Shown: piece after piece, positions 24,340 through 34,151 of the stretch
How positions within the stretch are numbered: position 1 is the first letter of the stretch
Layout: each line of letters starts with the position of its first letter
Notes under the pieces: generated by a model
The model's database searches: none
What the model was told of the DNA's origin: nothing
The model's input: only the letters and a program-made list of their open reading frames with translations
Translations under genes and position numbers: made by a program
Source of the DNA: Lactuca virosa
Taxonomy: Eukaryota; Streptophyta; Magnoliopsida; Asterales; Asteraceae
Length of the DNA stretch: 64,000 nucleotides
Reading direction: 5' to 3'
NCBI GenBank assembly: GCA_928212115.1
Contig: CAKMRJ010005634.1
Location: forward strand, 173,817,202-173,881,201

Positions 24340-24911
24340 TTTGGCCAGCTTCGCAAGCAATGCCCCTTCCTTTGGCAATAGAACCTATGGACTCTTTGGG
24401 AATGGTACATGGGACTATCTCAGATTTTAGCCTTTCTCTTTACCATTTGGTCAACCGAGTTGACTATGGCCAATCCCTTTCTATTGAGAAGAGAAAGCTT
24501 TTCTGGATTTCCAATGTTGCCATTATCAATGTCCTTGGTAGTTTGGGAAGTCGATCTTCCAATCAAATTTGCTTTACCAGCGCTCCAAATCATTGCTGAT
24601 TCAGCAACACCAAGCAAACAGGTAAGATCATTAAGGGTCATGTCATGGTCTGTCATATAGTAGCTCTAAAGGAACTCACTATGTGACTTAGAGAGTGATT
24701 GAAGAACCGAGTCAACAATCAACTTCCTCAAGACCTTGACACCCAACTCTCCCGACTTGTCAATATGTGACTTCATCTCTAAGATGTGAGCACACATAGA
24801 CTTTGCGTGCCAATAGGGCTTGAGTGACCTTGAACTTGTGGGTTAGGGAGAATAGTTGGAGGAGGTGGAGGAAACAGATTTGGGAAGTTCATAGTTTTCT
24901 GAACCAGACAT
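24340..24911 (-). pseudogene. Copia gag in C2
   Basis: Starts with MSGSEN at 24911, as in C4. It is then broken by a deletion and stops in the N-terminal half. A readable stretch follows from 24656: MTDHDMTLNDLTCLLGVAES, a GKANLIGRSTSQT-like segment, and a VDQMVKRKAK segment. The CCHC knuckle region downstream (about 24350-24390) is altered beyond recognition. Compared with C4 the order is the same, so this is the capsid/nucleocapsid gene of the family in decayed form. It would have packaged the RNA in virus-like particles in the cytoplasm. Confidence 0.7.
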
Positions 24912-25278
24912 CTAAAATGGGAGATATTCAAGTTAGTTGATTTAAGTCCTTAATATAGCACCCAATATGAAATATTTAAGGCTAGGACCCAACACAATAT
25001 TTTACAACTTGGAAGAGGGATGCCGTAATCCAAGCTATAAAATATTTGAAGGTAGGTGAATGACGATTCACCAATTTCCACCATGAAAAACGAAATAATT
25101 TATTAGGTTTTATTTGGTTTTGAAACTCCTATATCTTTTGAGATTCATTGAACTTTTCAATGGCATGTTTCAATCTCGATTGTGCCCTCTCAAATTTTGT
25201 GACTGGGATGCCGAGGATCACAAAACAAGCTGTGAATAACCATGCAAATTCACTTGGTACCCTTAATATTATCACCTA

Positions 25279-25314
25279 ATCGATGTGCCGGTTAACCACA
25301 CACGCTCCATCGAT
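25279..25314 (-). repeat. 36-nt hairpin with GGTTAACC core, leader copy 2 (C2)
   Basis: Arms ATCGATG and CATCGAT are perfectly complementary and enclose nearly the same 22-nt core as its neighbour. Its start is 81 bp from that of the copy at 25360. The arms differ from those of the neighbour yet still pair. Confidence 0.8.
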
Positions 25315-25359
25315 CTATGATAAACATTAAGTTACCCTTCGCCACTCTTACTAGTCCAT

Positions 25360-25395
25360 GTTAGTGTGTCGGTTAACCACACACGCTCCACTAAC
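25360..25395 (-). repeat. 36-nt hairpin with GGTTAACC core, leader copy 1 (C2)
   Basis: Arms GTTAGTG and CACTAAC pair over 7 bp around a 22-nt core with GGTTAACC. It lies in the untranslated leader about 450 nt before the gag start, where packaging and dimerisation signals of LTR retroelements usually sit. Confidence 0.8.
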
Positions 25396-25696
25396 GACTT
25401 GGTAAGGTACAAAGTGTAAATTTCATGGGTTAACACCAAATTCACATTTTCCTAAGTAACTAAGATTGGGAATTATAAGTGTTTAGTTACTTAGTATTTA
25501 TCATTAATACTTTTACTGAAGGGAGAATTATAGTCCTGTCAAACCCGTTCGGCTAACTACCCTCCACCAGTCAAGAAAGCGGTGGGTGAGAGTGGACACC
25601 CATTAAACTACCATTTTATAGGCAGTAACCTTGTACCCCCTTATAGACTGGCTTTGTGAATGAGGCCTACTAACGGTAAGACTGACTTTGTTCTTA

Positions 25697-25751
25697 TACA
25701 TATATATCTATATATATATATACTATATATATATTATATATATATATAAGT
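25697..25751. repeat. AT microsatellite in C2 leader
   Basis: Interrupted TA/TATA run in the leader of C2. C4 has only a short equivalent near 48950, so the tract length varies in the family. Confidence 0.8.
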
Positions 25752-26387
25752 ATTAACTATTAATATTAATATAGTAGTATAAGGGTTTTGAATTTTAACT
25801 TTTAAAACTCTAAGGGCTTAACTTGGAATTAAAGTATTCATGGGGGGAAACTTTACAAATTCCAAAACTTGAGGGCAAGTTTTGAAACTATTCAAAACTA
25901 TTCAATCCATAACTTATGTGTTTTAAAGTAGTTTTAATTCAAAAACTCTTAAGTTCCATAACTTGAGGACAAGTTATGGAAGACTTTAAACTATTAAAAG
26001 AATATGACTTTTCTTTATTCATAACAATGGAAATATTATGAGTTTTATGAATCTTAATGTGACTTTTCATAAACTTGAGGACAAGTTACAAAAACACATT
26101 TTAGAAACCAACTCTTAGATTAATTTGGATGAAACAAATATATCACATAACTTTTCTATTAATCTAAACTAACTCATAAGAACAAGATAATTCAAGTCAA
26201 ACAATTTCATGTAATTAGCCTAACCATTAAACTAAAACAAACATGAATCTATTGATAATTATCTTTGAAATTGGATTAGCATGAACATTACCACATCAAA
26301 AACAGGTTATAAGTAAAAAACAGCTTAGGGTAATGTTCCTAGTCTAATTCCAGCCAAACAGTCGAAGATATGCTGTCTAGGGGTCCA

Positions 26388-26470
26388 ACTCGTCGAGTGC
26401 ATGAACCAACTCGGCGAGTTGGATGAGTTTAGCCTTGGACTCGTCGAGTCCCTTCATGGACTCGGCGAGT
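26388..26470 (-). repeat. Two ACTCGNCGAGT pairs in C2 leader
   Basis: Motifs start at 26388/26409 and 26439/26460, both pairs exactly 21 bp apart. They lie 85-165 bp from the 5' LTR, close to the primer-binding site. It is the same module as in gypsy LTRs S1 and G2. Confidence 0.9.
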
Positions 26471-26540
26471 CTGCTGAGCAGACAGCAACAAACTTCGATT
26501 TTTCTGCCAATTTTGCAAGTATAACAAGAAAACAAGCCTT

Positions 26541-26553
26541 GGCTCTGATACCA
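26541..26553 (-). other. C2 primer-binding site, initiator tRNA-Met
   Basis: TGGTATCAGAGCC on the minus strand, one base inside the 5' LTR. It matches the plant initiator tRNA-Met 3' end, the usual primer for reverse transcription in plant copia elements. Confidence 0.93.
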
Positions 26554-26554
26554 C

Positions 26555-27345
26555 TGTTTGGTTTTGGTATAATACAACATCCTATGGTGCACATACAACC
26601 CTAAATACCTTGGATCTATGTTTTCACTAATTATACATGCAAATGGTTTCCAAGGTATTGAACCTATAGCTAGCATGCAAATTGTCATACAAACTACATA
26701 AAATACTAGATAAAGTAACATACCTTTTGTGTGGCTGGAAGTCTTGATGTATTTGGCCTTAAGAACTTAGCCCCAATAGTGTGGAAGCCTCAAATGAAGT
26801 CACAACACATCAAGGACAAAGGCAGGACTTGAGAGAGAATCTCCATGCACTCTAAAACCTTCATGAACTCCAAGAACATGCACACACACTAGTTGTTGCG
26901 GTTTTTAGGTCATAACATATGTATTTATATGTGTTGAATTCTAAGAGTCATGGGTATAACCCAAACCCATATCCATGGGTTTTATGATCCATGGTTCATG
27001 TGGCCCAACTCTTTATGTATCCATACATAAACTTGGTCCAACATGGATCATAAGCCCAACAATATAAATATAACTAATTACCATAATTAGTCCCCATAGT
27101 TTTAATTAGTCTCTTTTGATCACTAAATTAATTCCAAATTAATTCTTGATCAATACTAATTAAAACATACGATTTCATATTAATATATTAGAACTTATAC
27201 TATATTAATAAATCATATATATACTCTTCTCTCAAAAGTCCATCCTAACAAATTGTCCTGATGATATGCAACCCAAATGGACCATGCTTCTCTCGGGTCA
27301 AATACATACCAATAATAGTTATGGGCTTAGACACCTAATCCAACA
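26555..27345 (-). repeat. C2 5' LTR
   Basis: 791 bp, plus strand TGTTTGGTTTTGG...CTAATCCAACA, nearly identical to 19653-20440. It is bounded by the primer-binding site on one side and the GGTCG duplication (27346-27350) on the other. It should hold the promoter of C2 on the minus strand; I did not identify a TATA box. Confidence 0.9.
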
Positions 27346-27350
27346 GGTCG

Positions 27351-27742
27351 AACAAGTCGTCTATCTGTGGTAGGGGGTATCGGTTCTTAATGGTTAGTTT
27401 GTTTAGCTCGCGATAGTTGATTCACATACGGAACGATCCATCCTTCTTTTTCACGAACAAGACCGGTGCTCCCCAGGGTGAGAAGCTTGGTCTAATGAAT
27501 CCCTAGCTTATCAGTTCGTTCACTTGACTAGATAGTTCCTGCATCTCAGTTGGTGCTAGTCGATAAGGCAATTTGGCTACAGGGGTAGCTCCTGGGATTA
27601 AGTCAATTCTGAACTCGACTTGACATTTTGGTGGTAATCCTGGAAGATCTTCGGGAAAGATTTCGGGAAAGTCGCAGACTTCTGGGATGTTCTTTATGTC
27701 ATTCACTTTTTGGCTCATATTAACCACGTGAGCAAGGAACAC
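27351..27742 (-). pseudogene. G1 reverse transcriptase, N-terminal part
   Basis: Reads from about FLAHVVNMSQK through the linker CDFPEIFPEDLPGLPP and RIDLIPGATPVAKLPYRLAP to the RT fingers (GFIRPSFSPWGAPVLFVKKK, NYRELNKLTIKNRYPLPQID). Two in-frame stops lie inside: one just before GFIRP (about 27500) and one just before INYREL (about 27425). The frame is interrupted by C2 at DLFD and resumes at 19647 with DQLQGASYF. These motifs are standard for Ty3/gypsy RT of the chromovirus type. A functional enzyme cannot be made from this copy. Confidence 0.88.
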
Positions 27743-28650
27743 GTGATATTCCTTTAGTAAGTACTTATGGGCTTGAATACTCGAGATGATTCAAAGGTTC
27801 GTGCCTGGTTTGTCGCCATAGATAACTAGGGTTTCGCTATTCGGTAGATTAAGACAAACAGATTTCTCAAAACACATGATGTCGGCACGATGAAGACTTA
27901 ACCAATCCATGCAGATAATGACGTCGAAACTTTTAATTGAGACATGCATGCGGTCGATTTGAAATGAATAGCTATCTAGAGTTAGGGGCATCCTATGTAT
28001 ATTTCGTTAGCGCTCTCAGTATTTCCGTTAGCCATTTCTATGATGAACGTTTCTTTTAGTGCTTGTGGTGGTTGTTTAAGTAAGTGTTTAAATTTTTGAT
28101 TTACGAAACTCCTCTCCGCTCCACTATCAAACAGTATGCATGCATAAGAATTATCTAGAAGAAATGTACATGTGACCACCGTGAGGTCTGCCAGGGCTTC
28201 ATCATGTCCAATAGCGAGTACTCTCGGTACTCCCCTGGTATTCCCTGCTTTCGTGCAGTTCCTCTTGTAGTGTCCCACTTCACCACACCCGTAGTAGGCC
28301 TGGCCTACTCCAACACCAGGGACCTGGGTGATTGGTCTTGTCGGAGCCTTACAGAATCGGATTATGTGCCCTTTCCTGTTGCAGTTAGCACACTGTATCT
28401 CCCGAAAGGGGCCGTTGTGGTGGAAGTTGCACTTGTTGCACATCGGCAAACTTCCAGCGTACTGTTTTGCTGGCACAGGGACAACATGGGTTGTTGAGGC
28501 ATGAACAACCACAGTCTGCTGTTTCTTGATAGAGTTCTGTGTCGATTTGTTCTTCTTTCCGTCCCAAAACTTCCTCCTGATTTCGGTCGATCTGGTTGGT
28601 TCTGGGACAGGGTTGGTTGTTGGCGTGCGGACTCCATGGTCAATGAGTCA
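27743..28650 (-). pseudogene. G1 nucleocapsid zinc knuckles and aspartic protease
   Basis: Continues the gag frame after a stop at 28648-28650. It contains a CNKCNFHH segment, one good CCHC knuckle (CANCNRKGHIIRFC) and a second knuckle with its first Cys replaced by Tyr (YYGCGEVGHYKRNC). The protease active site is ILFDSGAERSFV, with a D-S-G triad. A frameshift falls near 27985 after NEIYIGCP. The frame then continues with SFDVIICMDWLSLHRADIMC, the conserved C-terminal protease block, and ends at a stop near 27791. The nucleocapsid would bind RNA and the protease would cut the polyprotein, but the breaks prevent this. Confidence 0.85.
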
Positions 28651-29358
28651 TTGTGCCAATCGTTTGGCACTCTCGAACGTAGCGGGGTTTGAAGACAAGA
28701 CATTCCCCTGAAATGGAGGTATCAGTCCCCAATTGTACCTCTCAATCTTCTTGCTCTCCGTAGGGACCATTGCCGTACATAGAGCCACCAGGTCACTAAA
28801 CCTAGCCGTGTAGGCTACTATGTCAGAGCCTTTCATGGTCAGGCTCCAAAGCTCCTGTTCGAGCTTCTGAACTTTTCCCCTCGGGAAATATTCTTCTGTC
28901 ATTAGTATCTTTAGATTCTCCCAGCCCAATGAATTCACCACCACGAGAGTAAGTGACTTGACATGGACATTCCACCATGTGAGGGCCCTATCTGAGAAGG
29001 TGCAGGCAACAAATTTTACTTTGATTCCTTCTGGGCAAGAGCATATCTCGAAGATAGACTCCGTCTTCTCGAACCACTGCCAGAGGGCAATGATTCCACC
29101 GCTGCCATCAAAGGCTTTGGGTTTGCAGTTGGTGAAGTCTTTGTATGAACACTCCCTAGGGTGCCCGTGACTTTCACCTTGGGTGGAGTTAGTACCCGTT
29201 CCACCTCCGCTAGTACCGCTAGTGTTGACCTGAGCTAAGTCTGTCGTTACAGCCGCAGTCGCTGCAGCTTGAAAAACTATAGGATCGAATTGTGGAGGAG
29301 GTGGTGGTTGAGTTGGAGTTATCGGAGGATTGCGTCTGGTTGATCTACGAGGAGGCAT
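28651..29358 (-). pseudogene. G1 gag capsid domain
   Basis: An open stretch of 236 codons from MPPRRSTRRNPPITPTQPPP. A low-complexity Pro/Ala/Gly-rich N-terminal 65 residues is followed by the gag core: DFTNCKPKAFDGSGG, LWQWFEKTESIF, VKFVACTFSDRALTWWN, LKILMTEEYFPR, KLEQELWSLTMKGSDIVAYT, ERYNWGLIPPFQGNV. It ends at an in-frame stop after KRLAQ, where the family normally reads through to the zinc knuckles. This is the capsid part of Ty3/gypsy gag and builds the particle shell. The start was chosen because MPPRR is the usual N-terminus and the upstream sequence has stops. Confidence 0.85.
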
Positions 29359-29744
29359 CTTTTAACTATAAGTTTACAAAGATGAAGATAATTGTAACCA
29401 TTCAACAGTGAGAATAATGAGAGTGATCCTTGATCTAACATACCATAGATCAACATGTAATTGATGAAGTGTTTGCAATTGAGTTCTACCATTTGAAACA
29501 TGAAAGAATTTGGATAAATATTTTCCAAGAAGATTGGATGCCTGTCAATATCATTGGTATTATAGATGTATAGAGTTCATGAAAATTTGACCTTGTAATA
29601 GCTCTACAAATACCAATTCAAAGAAAACTTAATAGCATAACGACCTAACGAACTGAAAGTTCAAGGTTTAAACATAAACAGGTTATAATACTAGAGTCTA
29701 AAAGTAGACATAAGCTATATCCAAAAGGGTGAGTAGAGTAGGCT

Positions 29745-30408
29745 CTACTCGCGAGGAGCGTTGTTCTGGTTGGTACTAGATTCTGCCCTGGACCCAGCCA
29801 ACTGTTGTTTTGTTTCCCACACACGCTTTTGCAATTCCACTTGGTTCTGTCGAAGATCCCTAACTTCGGATTAGTAGGCATTCAGTTCTATCTGTAGTGC
29901 GTCAGTGTGAGTCCTAGTTAACTCCTAGTTATCGGTCAGGTGGCAGAGACGAACTGTGTTGACTCCTGAGTTAGCCCTGATCTCCATGACTTGGTCGATG
30001 GTTGCCCTTCCTTGCTCAGCATTGCGAGCAACACGACGAACCAAGATAGGAAGGACTCTGTCTACTGAGCCTTCCTCATTTAAGTTGTAGAACCTTCAGT
30101 CTCCATTGTAAGGAGGTGGTTGTCCCTGTTTGTGGCTCCACCTTCCCAAGTTCACTGCCCAAAGAGGCGTCGGGCCTTGAAAATCCTGACGAGGGTTAGG
30201 ATTTTGAGCAAATTGAGGTGGATTATAGACCTCGGGTTCTGAGTCAGAGTCTTCCTGCTCATCATCTTCGTTCTCTTCCTCAGAACTCTCCTCGGGGTCT
30301 TCTTCTACCGGGGACCATCGGGTTCTCTTCTTTAGGTTCAGATTCAAGTCATCCACCGTTCCCTTGACCGGGAAAGTACGGATCACCAGGTAGATGGAAT
30401 CCAGCCAT
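29745..30408 (-). pseudogene. G1 acidic leader ORF upstream of gag
   Basis: An extra reading frame between primer-binding site and gag. It starts MAGFHLPGDPYFPGQGNGG at 30408, is broken by a stop and a frameshift, then gives a long acidic tract (EEDPEESSEEENEDDEQEDS). The motif GPTPLWAVNLGRWSHKQGQP comes next, and after a stop a further part with SVDRVLPILVRR. It ends APRE at 29745. The leader ORF in G3 has the same order (MAGFHHHGEPYFPNQGNGGW, Glu-rich tract, GPTPLWA, DRALPVMVRR). Function is unknown. It differs from gag in lacking zinc or capsid motifs. An upstream ORF is known in Tat/Ogre gypsy elements, but I cannot say these are related. Confidence 0.7.
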
Positions 30409-31108
30409 GTTATCTAAGCGAGAAAAGGGGGTGTAAGAGACATATAATAAATGCATTACTAAAGATATTTACAAGATGATCCCTACTAGTTACTTCGATA
30501 CTTACGTAGTGCATACCAGTTATATATAACCAAGATAAAATAGTCCTTCGAATAAGTGATCCAACTCTAAGACCACAACCAAACAAGGAACATGAAGTAA
30601 AGAAAAGATCACAGATTCTAAGTCTATAACATCTTAGTCACATATAACCTTAGTGCATCCACTCAGCAACTATTGACATAATAGTAAAGACCTTTTTAGT
30701 TTTCACATAAGTAATTATAGTATAACAAAATACCCCTATAGTATTTTAAGTTTATGTTACGTTCTGATGTTTCATTGTAGTAGAGTTGGTAAGTTTTAAA
30801 CTTGTTCCAACATCACAACCACTCCTAGGAACATGCTAATCACTTCTCGGATAGATATAGTTGATCAGGCTATATCAATCCCAGACTTGATTATATGTCT
30901 CCAAGCCTACTTGTGTTGTTCAACAATCGCAATACTTTCGTTCTGTTCTAGTATGACACTGTTCTTAGTATGAATGCATGTATTTATACTTTAGTAAAAT
31001 ATTTTATTATTTAAAAACTATAAACTCTTGGTCAGGGTGTTTTAATCCCGTTGTGTTTATAGTTGTATATCTTTTATGGGTTGATATACTCAGTTCACTA
31101 TAAACAAT
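30409..31108 (-). other. G1 leader, non-coding part
   Basis: About 700 bp between the primer-binding site and the leader ORF. I see no ORF or clear structure in it. Confidence 0.6.
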
Positions 31109-31121
31109 GCTCTGATACCGA
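31109..31121 (-). other. G1 primer-binding site, initiator tRNA-Met
   Basis: TCGGTATCAGAGC on the minus strand, 2 nt from the LTR end. One mismatch to the TGGTATCAGAGC seen in G3, C2 and C4. Confidence 0.85.
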
Positions 31122-31123
31122 TC

Positions 31124-33190
31124 TGTCACACCCCCAAACCGAGATGGCGGAAACATTCGGGGGCGGAGGACGTCATGTACAGTATCATAACAATGCATAA
31201 TAGTAGAACAAGCAATAACATCCATTGCATTAATAGAATAGTTAATACATATGTGTTCTGAGTATAGTTGTATGACACCAAAAATATATATATCAAAATA
31301 AAAGACGAGTCTTGAACATGCTCCGTCTTCTCAAAAACCTGGTCCAGTGCACCTGCGTACTGGTTCCCTGAGAATACAAGTAATTTTGAAAGAGAGTATC
31401 AACATTTAAGTTGGTGAGTTCATAAGTATTTAATGTCAAATGTTTGTATGTGTTTCATGAAAATGTTTGTGTACTTCCCAAAAAATCCTATATTTTCTTC
31501 TAAAAATGAAATGTAGTCTTCTACCCAAGACCCGATTGTTTAGTATGTTTGTTCCCTTGTAAAAAGTATGTTTGTACTTGAAATAGTATAAAGTGTAAGT
31601 TTTCCATATTGGTAAGACCATCTTTACTAGAAAAATAGTATGCATTTCTTATGTGAGTTTATCAATGTATGAATGTAATGGAAAATGAAGGTTTATAGTA
31701 GTATTTTGTAAAATAACCTACTGATGCATTAACTACCTTGTAACCAAATTGGTTAATTTTAGGTTAAATGTGATTAGGTTATAACCATACTTGATTGACT
31801 AGTATAAAACACGACGTTCTTCAGGCGTCGATAATGATATGATATTCGTCACACGTAGACCTGCAAGTCCCACTGTAGCTAGCAACAAAGTGTGGGATCG
31901 TCAATCCCGTATAGATCTATACACAAACTCACACTCTCCAACCACGAGACTCTGGTTACAAAATATGACATAACAAGTACATTGCTATGCCATGAAATAG
32001 TATCTCACATTTTAGTTATCTTGTTCTTGTTATAGTATGTAAGTTCCTTTTTGTTCTCGTAAATGAATAGTATACTTTGTAATGAATAGTAGTAGTATGT
32101 ATGTACTGACTCATGTATTGTTCCTCTGTTCTAGCAATAGTATGTATTGATCCTCTAAACTATACCTATTATAGTTTACTAGTATGTTTGTTTGAACTGT
32201 TACTTATTTGCAGAAAAAGACTCAATTGTTCAACATAAGAAACAGAGTTAAGTATGTTCCTTAAAATGGGGTTTAATATTCATGTATGTATTCAATAAGT
32301 ATAACTATGATTTAGCCGACAGTCGGACTAGTGATCCTACCCTAAGCCCACAACCAAACAAGGAACAGGAGTTACAGTATTTAGCAATAGTCCTAAGTCC
32401 GTTAAAGCATACTTATACATAAATAGATACACAAATATGATTTTGATAAAAACAAAAATTTAAGAATAGTTTTAAAAATGGTTTTAACAAGCATTTAAGT
32501 ATAAGAAATCCTTTTGTTTGACGTTTTCACATGTAAGTGGTTAACACAATTATATTGTGTTCTACTTGTATTCTCCCCCTAAAAAGCATTTAAAATTGTA
32601 ATTTGTAGGGGAGGATGGAAGGGGTTCACGGCCCACACTCTAGTGTGTGTTCTTGGTGAAATGATGATGATGCGAGTGTTCACGAACCAAAGATCTTGAT
32701 GATCGTGAGTTCATGGCTTGATGTTCTTGACAAATGAAGAACACTTGAAGATCCTTAGCAATATCTTAAGAAGATTCAAAGGAAAAGGATGATAGTTGAG
32801 AGGAACGAGGGTTCGCGGTCGAAGATCTTGAGAGAGAATGGCTTGAGTTTACGGTCAGAAGTGAAGGAGTGAGTCAAAAATCAGCCAACACTAATATATA
32901 TAGGAGGGGGTTCACGGCTGCAAACCGAGGGTTCATGGTCTGAAGGCATGTTCACGGTCCGAAGGCATGTTCACGGCCTGAAGGCTCGTTCACGGCCCAA
33001 GCAAGGTTTGCAGTCCTCGGTTCCAACGAATATCCATCCAAAACACACAATACCTAAGAATGCTAGATTTATACACCTATAAATTCATTACCCTAACTAT
33101 ATTAAGATAATAAAAGAAATAAGTTTGAACTTTGATTGATATGCTTGACTTTTGTTGACTTTTACAAGACCGAAATTACGGGTTGTCACA
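31124..33190 (-). repeat. G1 5' LTR
   Basis: 2067 bp; plus strand TGTCACACCCCC...GGGTTGTCACA, so the element reads TGTGACAACCC...GGGTGTGACA. The right flank AGTAT (33191-33195) is the candidate target duplication; its partner is outside the window. A run of GTTCACGG/GTTCATGG motifs lies at 32910-32998. It should contain the minus-strand promoter. Confidence 0.9.
32910..32998 (-). repeat. GTTCACGG motif array in G1 LTR
   Basis: GTTCAYGG motifs start at 32910, 32931, 32950, 32969 and 32988, spaced 21, 19, 19 and 19 bp. Related TTCACGG/TTCGCGG copies occur upstream in the same LTR (about 32625, 32810). The spacing recalls the 21-bp palindrome pairs of other families, though these motifs are not palindromes. 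Confidence 0.75.
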
Positions 33191-34151
33191 AGTATGACTT
33201 TATTCCATGTCTTTGTCCACACAATATCTTGAAGAACATAGGATTATATGATCCCTAATCTAAAGGACACGTTATTTATTAGAGTTGACAACAGCTTTTG
33301 AGAGCTACGATTGCTAGTCGGTTTTTGAAGTCGTACTTGCAGTTATAGTTATTAGACATATCCAAATGGGAGACTGTTGGATTAGGTGTCTAAGCACATA
33401 ACTATAATTGGTATGTACTTGACCCGATAGTAGCATGGTCCATTTGGGTTGCATTCACCGGAGCAAATTGATAGGAAGGATATTTGAGAAAGAGGTTATT
33501 TGTGATTTATTAATATATTATAAGAATAATATATTAATTGAGAAATCATATTATTTAATTGGTATTGATCAATAATTAATTTGGAATTAATTTAGTGATC
33601 AAAAGAGACTGGTTAAAGTAACATGGGCTGATTATGTAAATCAGTGATACATATAGTTTGGGCTAATGATCCATGATTGATTAGTGATGGACTAAGCTTA
33701 TGTGAGAGTCCATGAAGTGTTAGTCCAAATGAATTATTGGATCAAAAGCCTAAGTGAATGGATTAGGGTTTACAAGTGACCGTTGGAATTCTACACTATA
33801 TATGTAACCCCTAAGCCCCTAAAATTGACATACAAGTATTCTAAGAAGAGTATAGACGATTTTGGTGCCTCCTAAACCTCTCTCATAATCCTCCACTTGT
33901 TATTGGTGTTTTGTGACTTATTTTAGGTATCACATTTGAGGTGCTAAGCTCTTTTAAGGCTAAGTTCTACAAGCTACAACAAGGAGGTAATCATCTAACT
34001 CGTTTTTCAGTTTCAAATATCAATGTTGTATGCTAGTTAGGCTTCATGCTTTGGAAAAGGAAAATTACATGTATAACTAGAGAAAACTTAGATCCAGAGC
34101 ATTAGGGTTGTATGTGCACCATAGGGATGTTATAGTGCTCAAAATCCATCA
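33191..34151 (+). mobile_element. 3' end of copia element C3
   Basis: About 180 bp of internal sequence ending in the purine tract TCCAAATGGGAGAC, then an LTR from 33375 to 34151 (777 bp, TGTTGGATTAGG...AAAATCCATCA). It is related to but diverged from the C1/C2/C4 LTRs. The 5' part is missing because G1 is inserted at 33190; it should lie left of the window. C3 itself sits in G2 integrase; flank GGTCA at 34152. Confidence 0.8.

Larger units (their letters stand above)
19653..27345 (-). mobile_element. Complete-length copia element C2
   Basis: A minus-strand element of 7693 bp: 5' LTR 27345-26555, primer-binding site, ~1.6 kb leader, gag from 24911, eroded pol, purine tract 20453-20441, 3' LTR 20440-19653. 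The perfect 5-bp target duplication GGTCG shows an intact insertion into G1 RT. The LTRs agree very closely along their length, so the insertion looks young compared with the erosion of its pol. It belongs to the same family as C1 and C4. With no readable pol it would have needed enzymes from another element to move. Confidence 0.9.
18930..33190 (-). mobile_element. Gypsy element G1 (5' two thirds, interrupted)
   Basis: A minus-strand Ty3/gypsy chromovirus-like element. In element order it has: 5' LTR 33190-31124, primer-binding site 31121-31109, leader ORF 30408-29745, gag from 29358, CCHC knuckles, protease, and RT to 27351. The complete copia element C2 comes next, then RT resumes at 19647. 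At 18930 it is cut by C1, so RNase H, integrase and the 3' LTR lie beyond the left edge. Several stops and at least one frameshift make it non-autonomous. Gag and RT wording resembles the Tekay/Del lineage, which I infer from memory of the family. Confidence 0.85.

Noticed and set aside
28204..28711. Plus-strand open frames of 60-97 codons over G1 gag/protease
   Set aside because: They are antisense to well-supported gag and protease coding sequence and show no domain.
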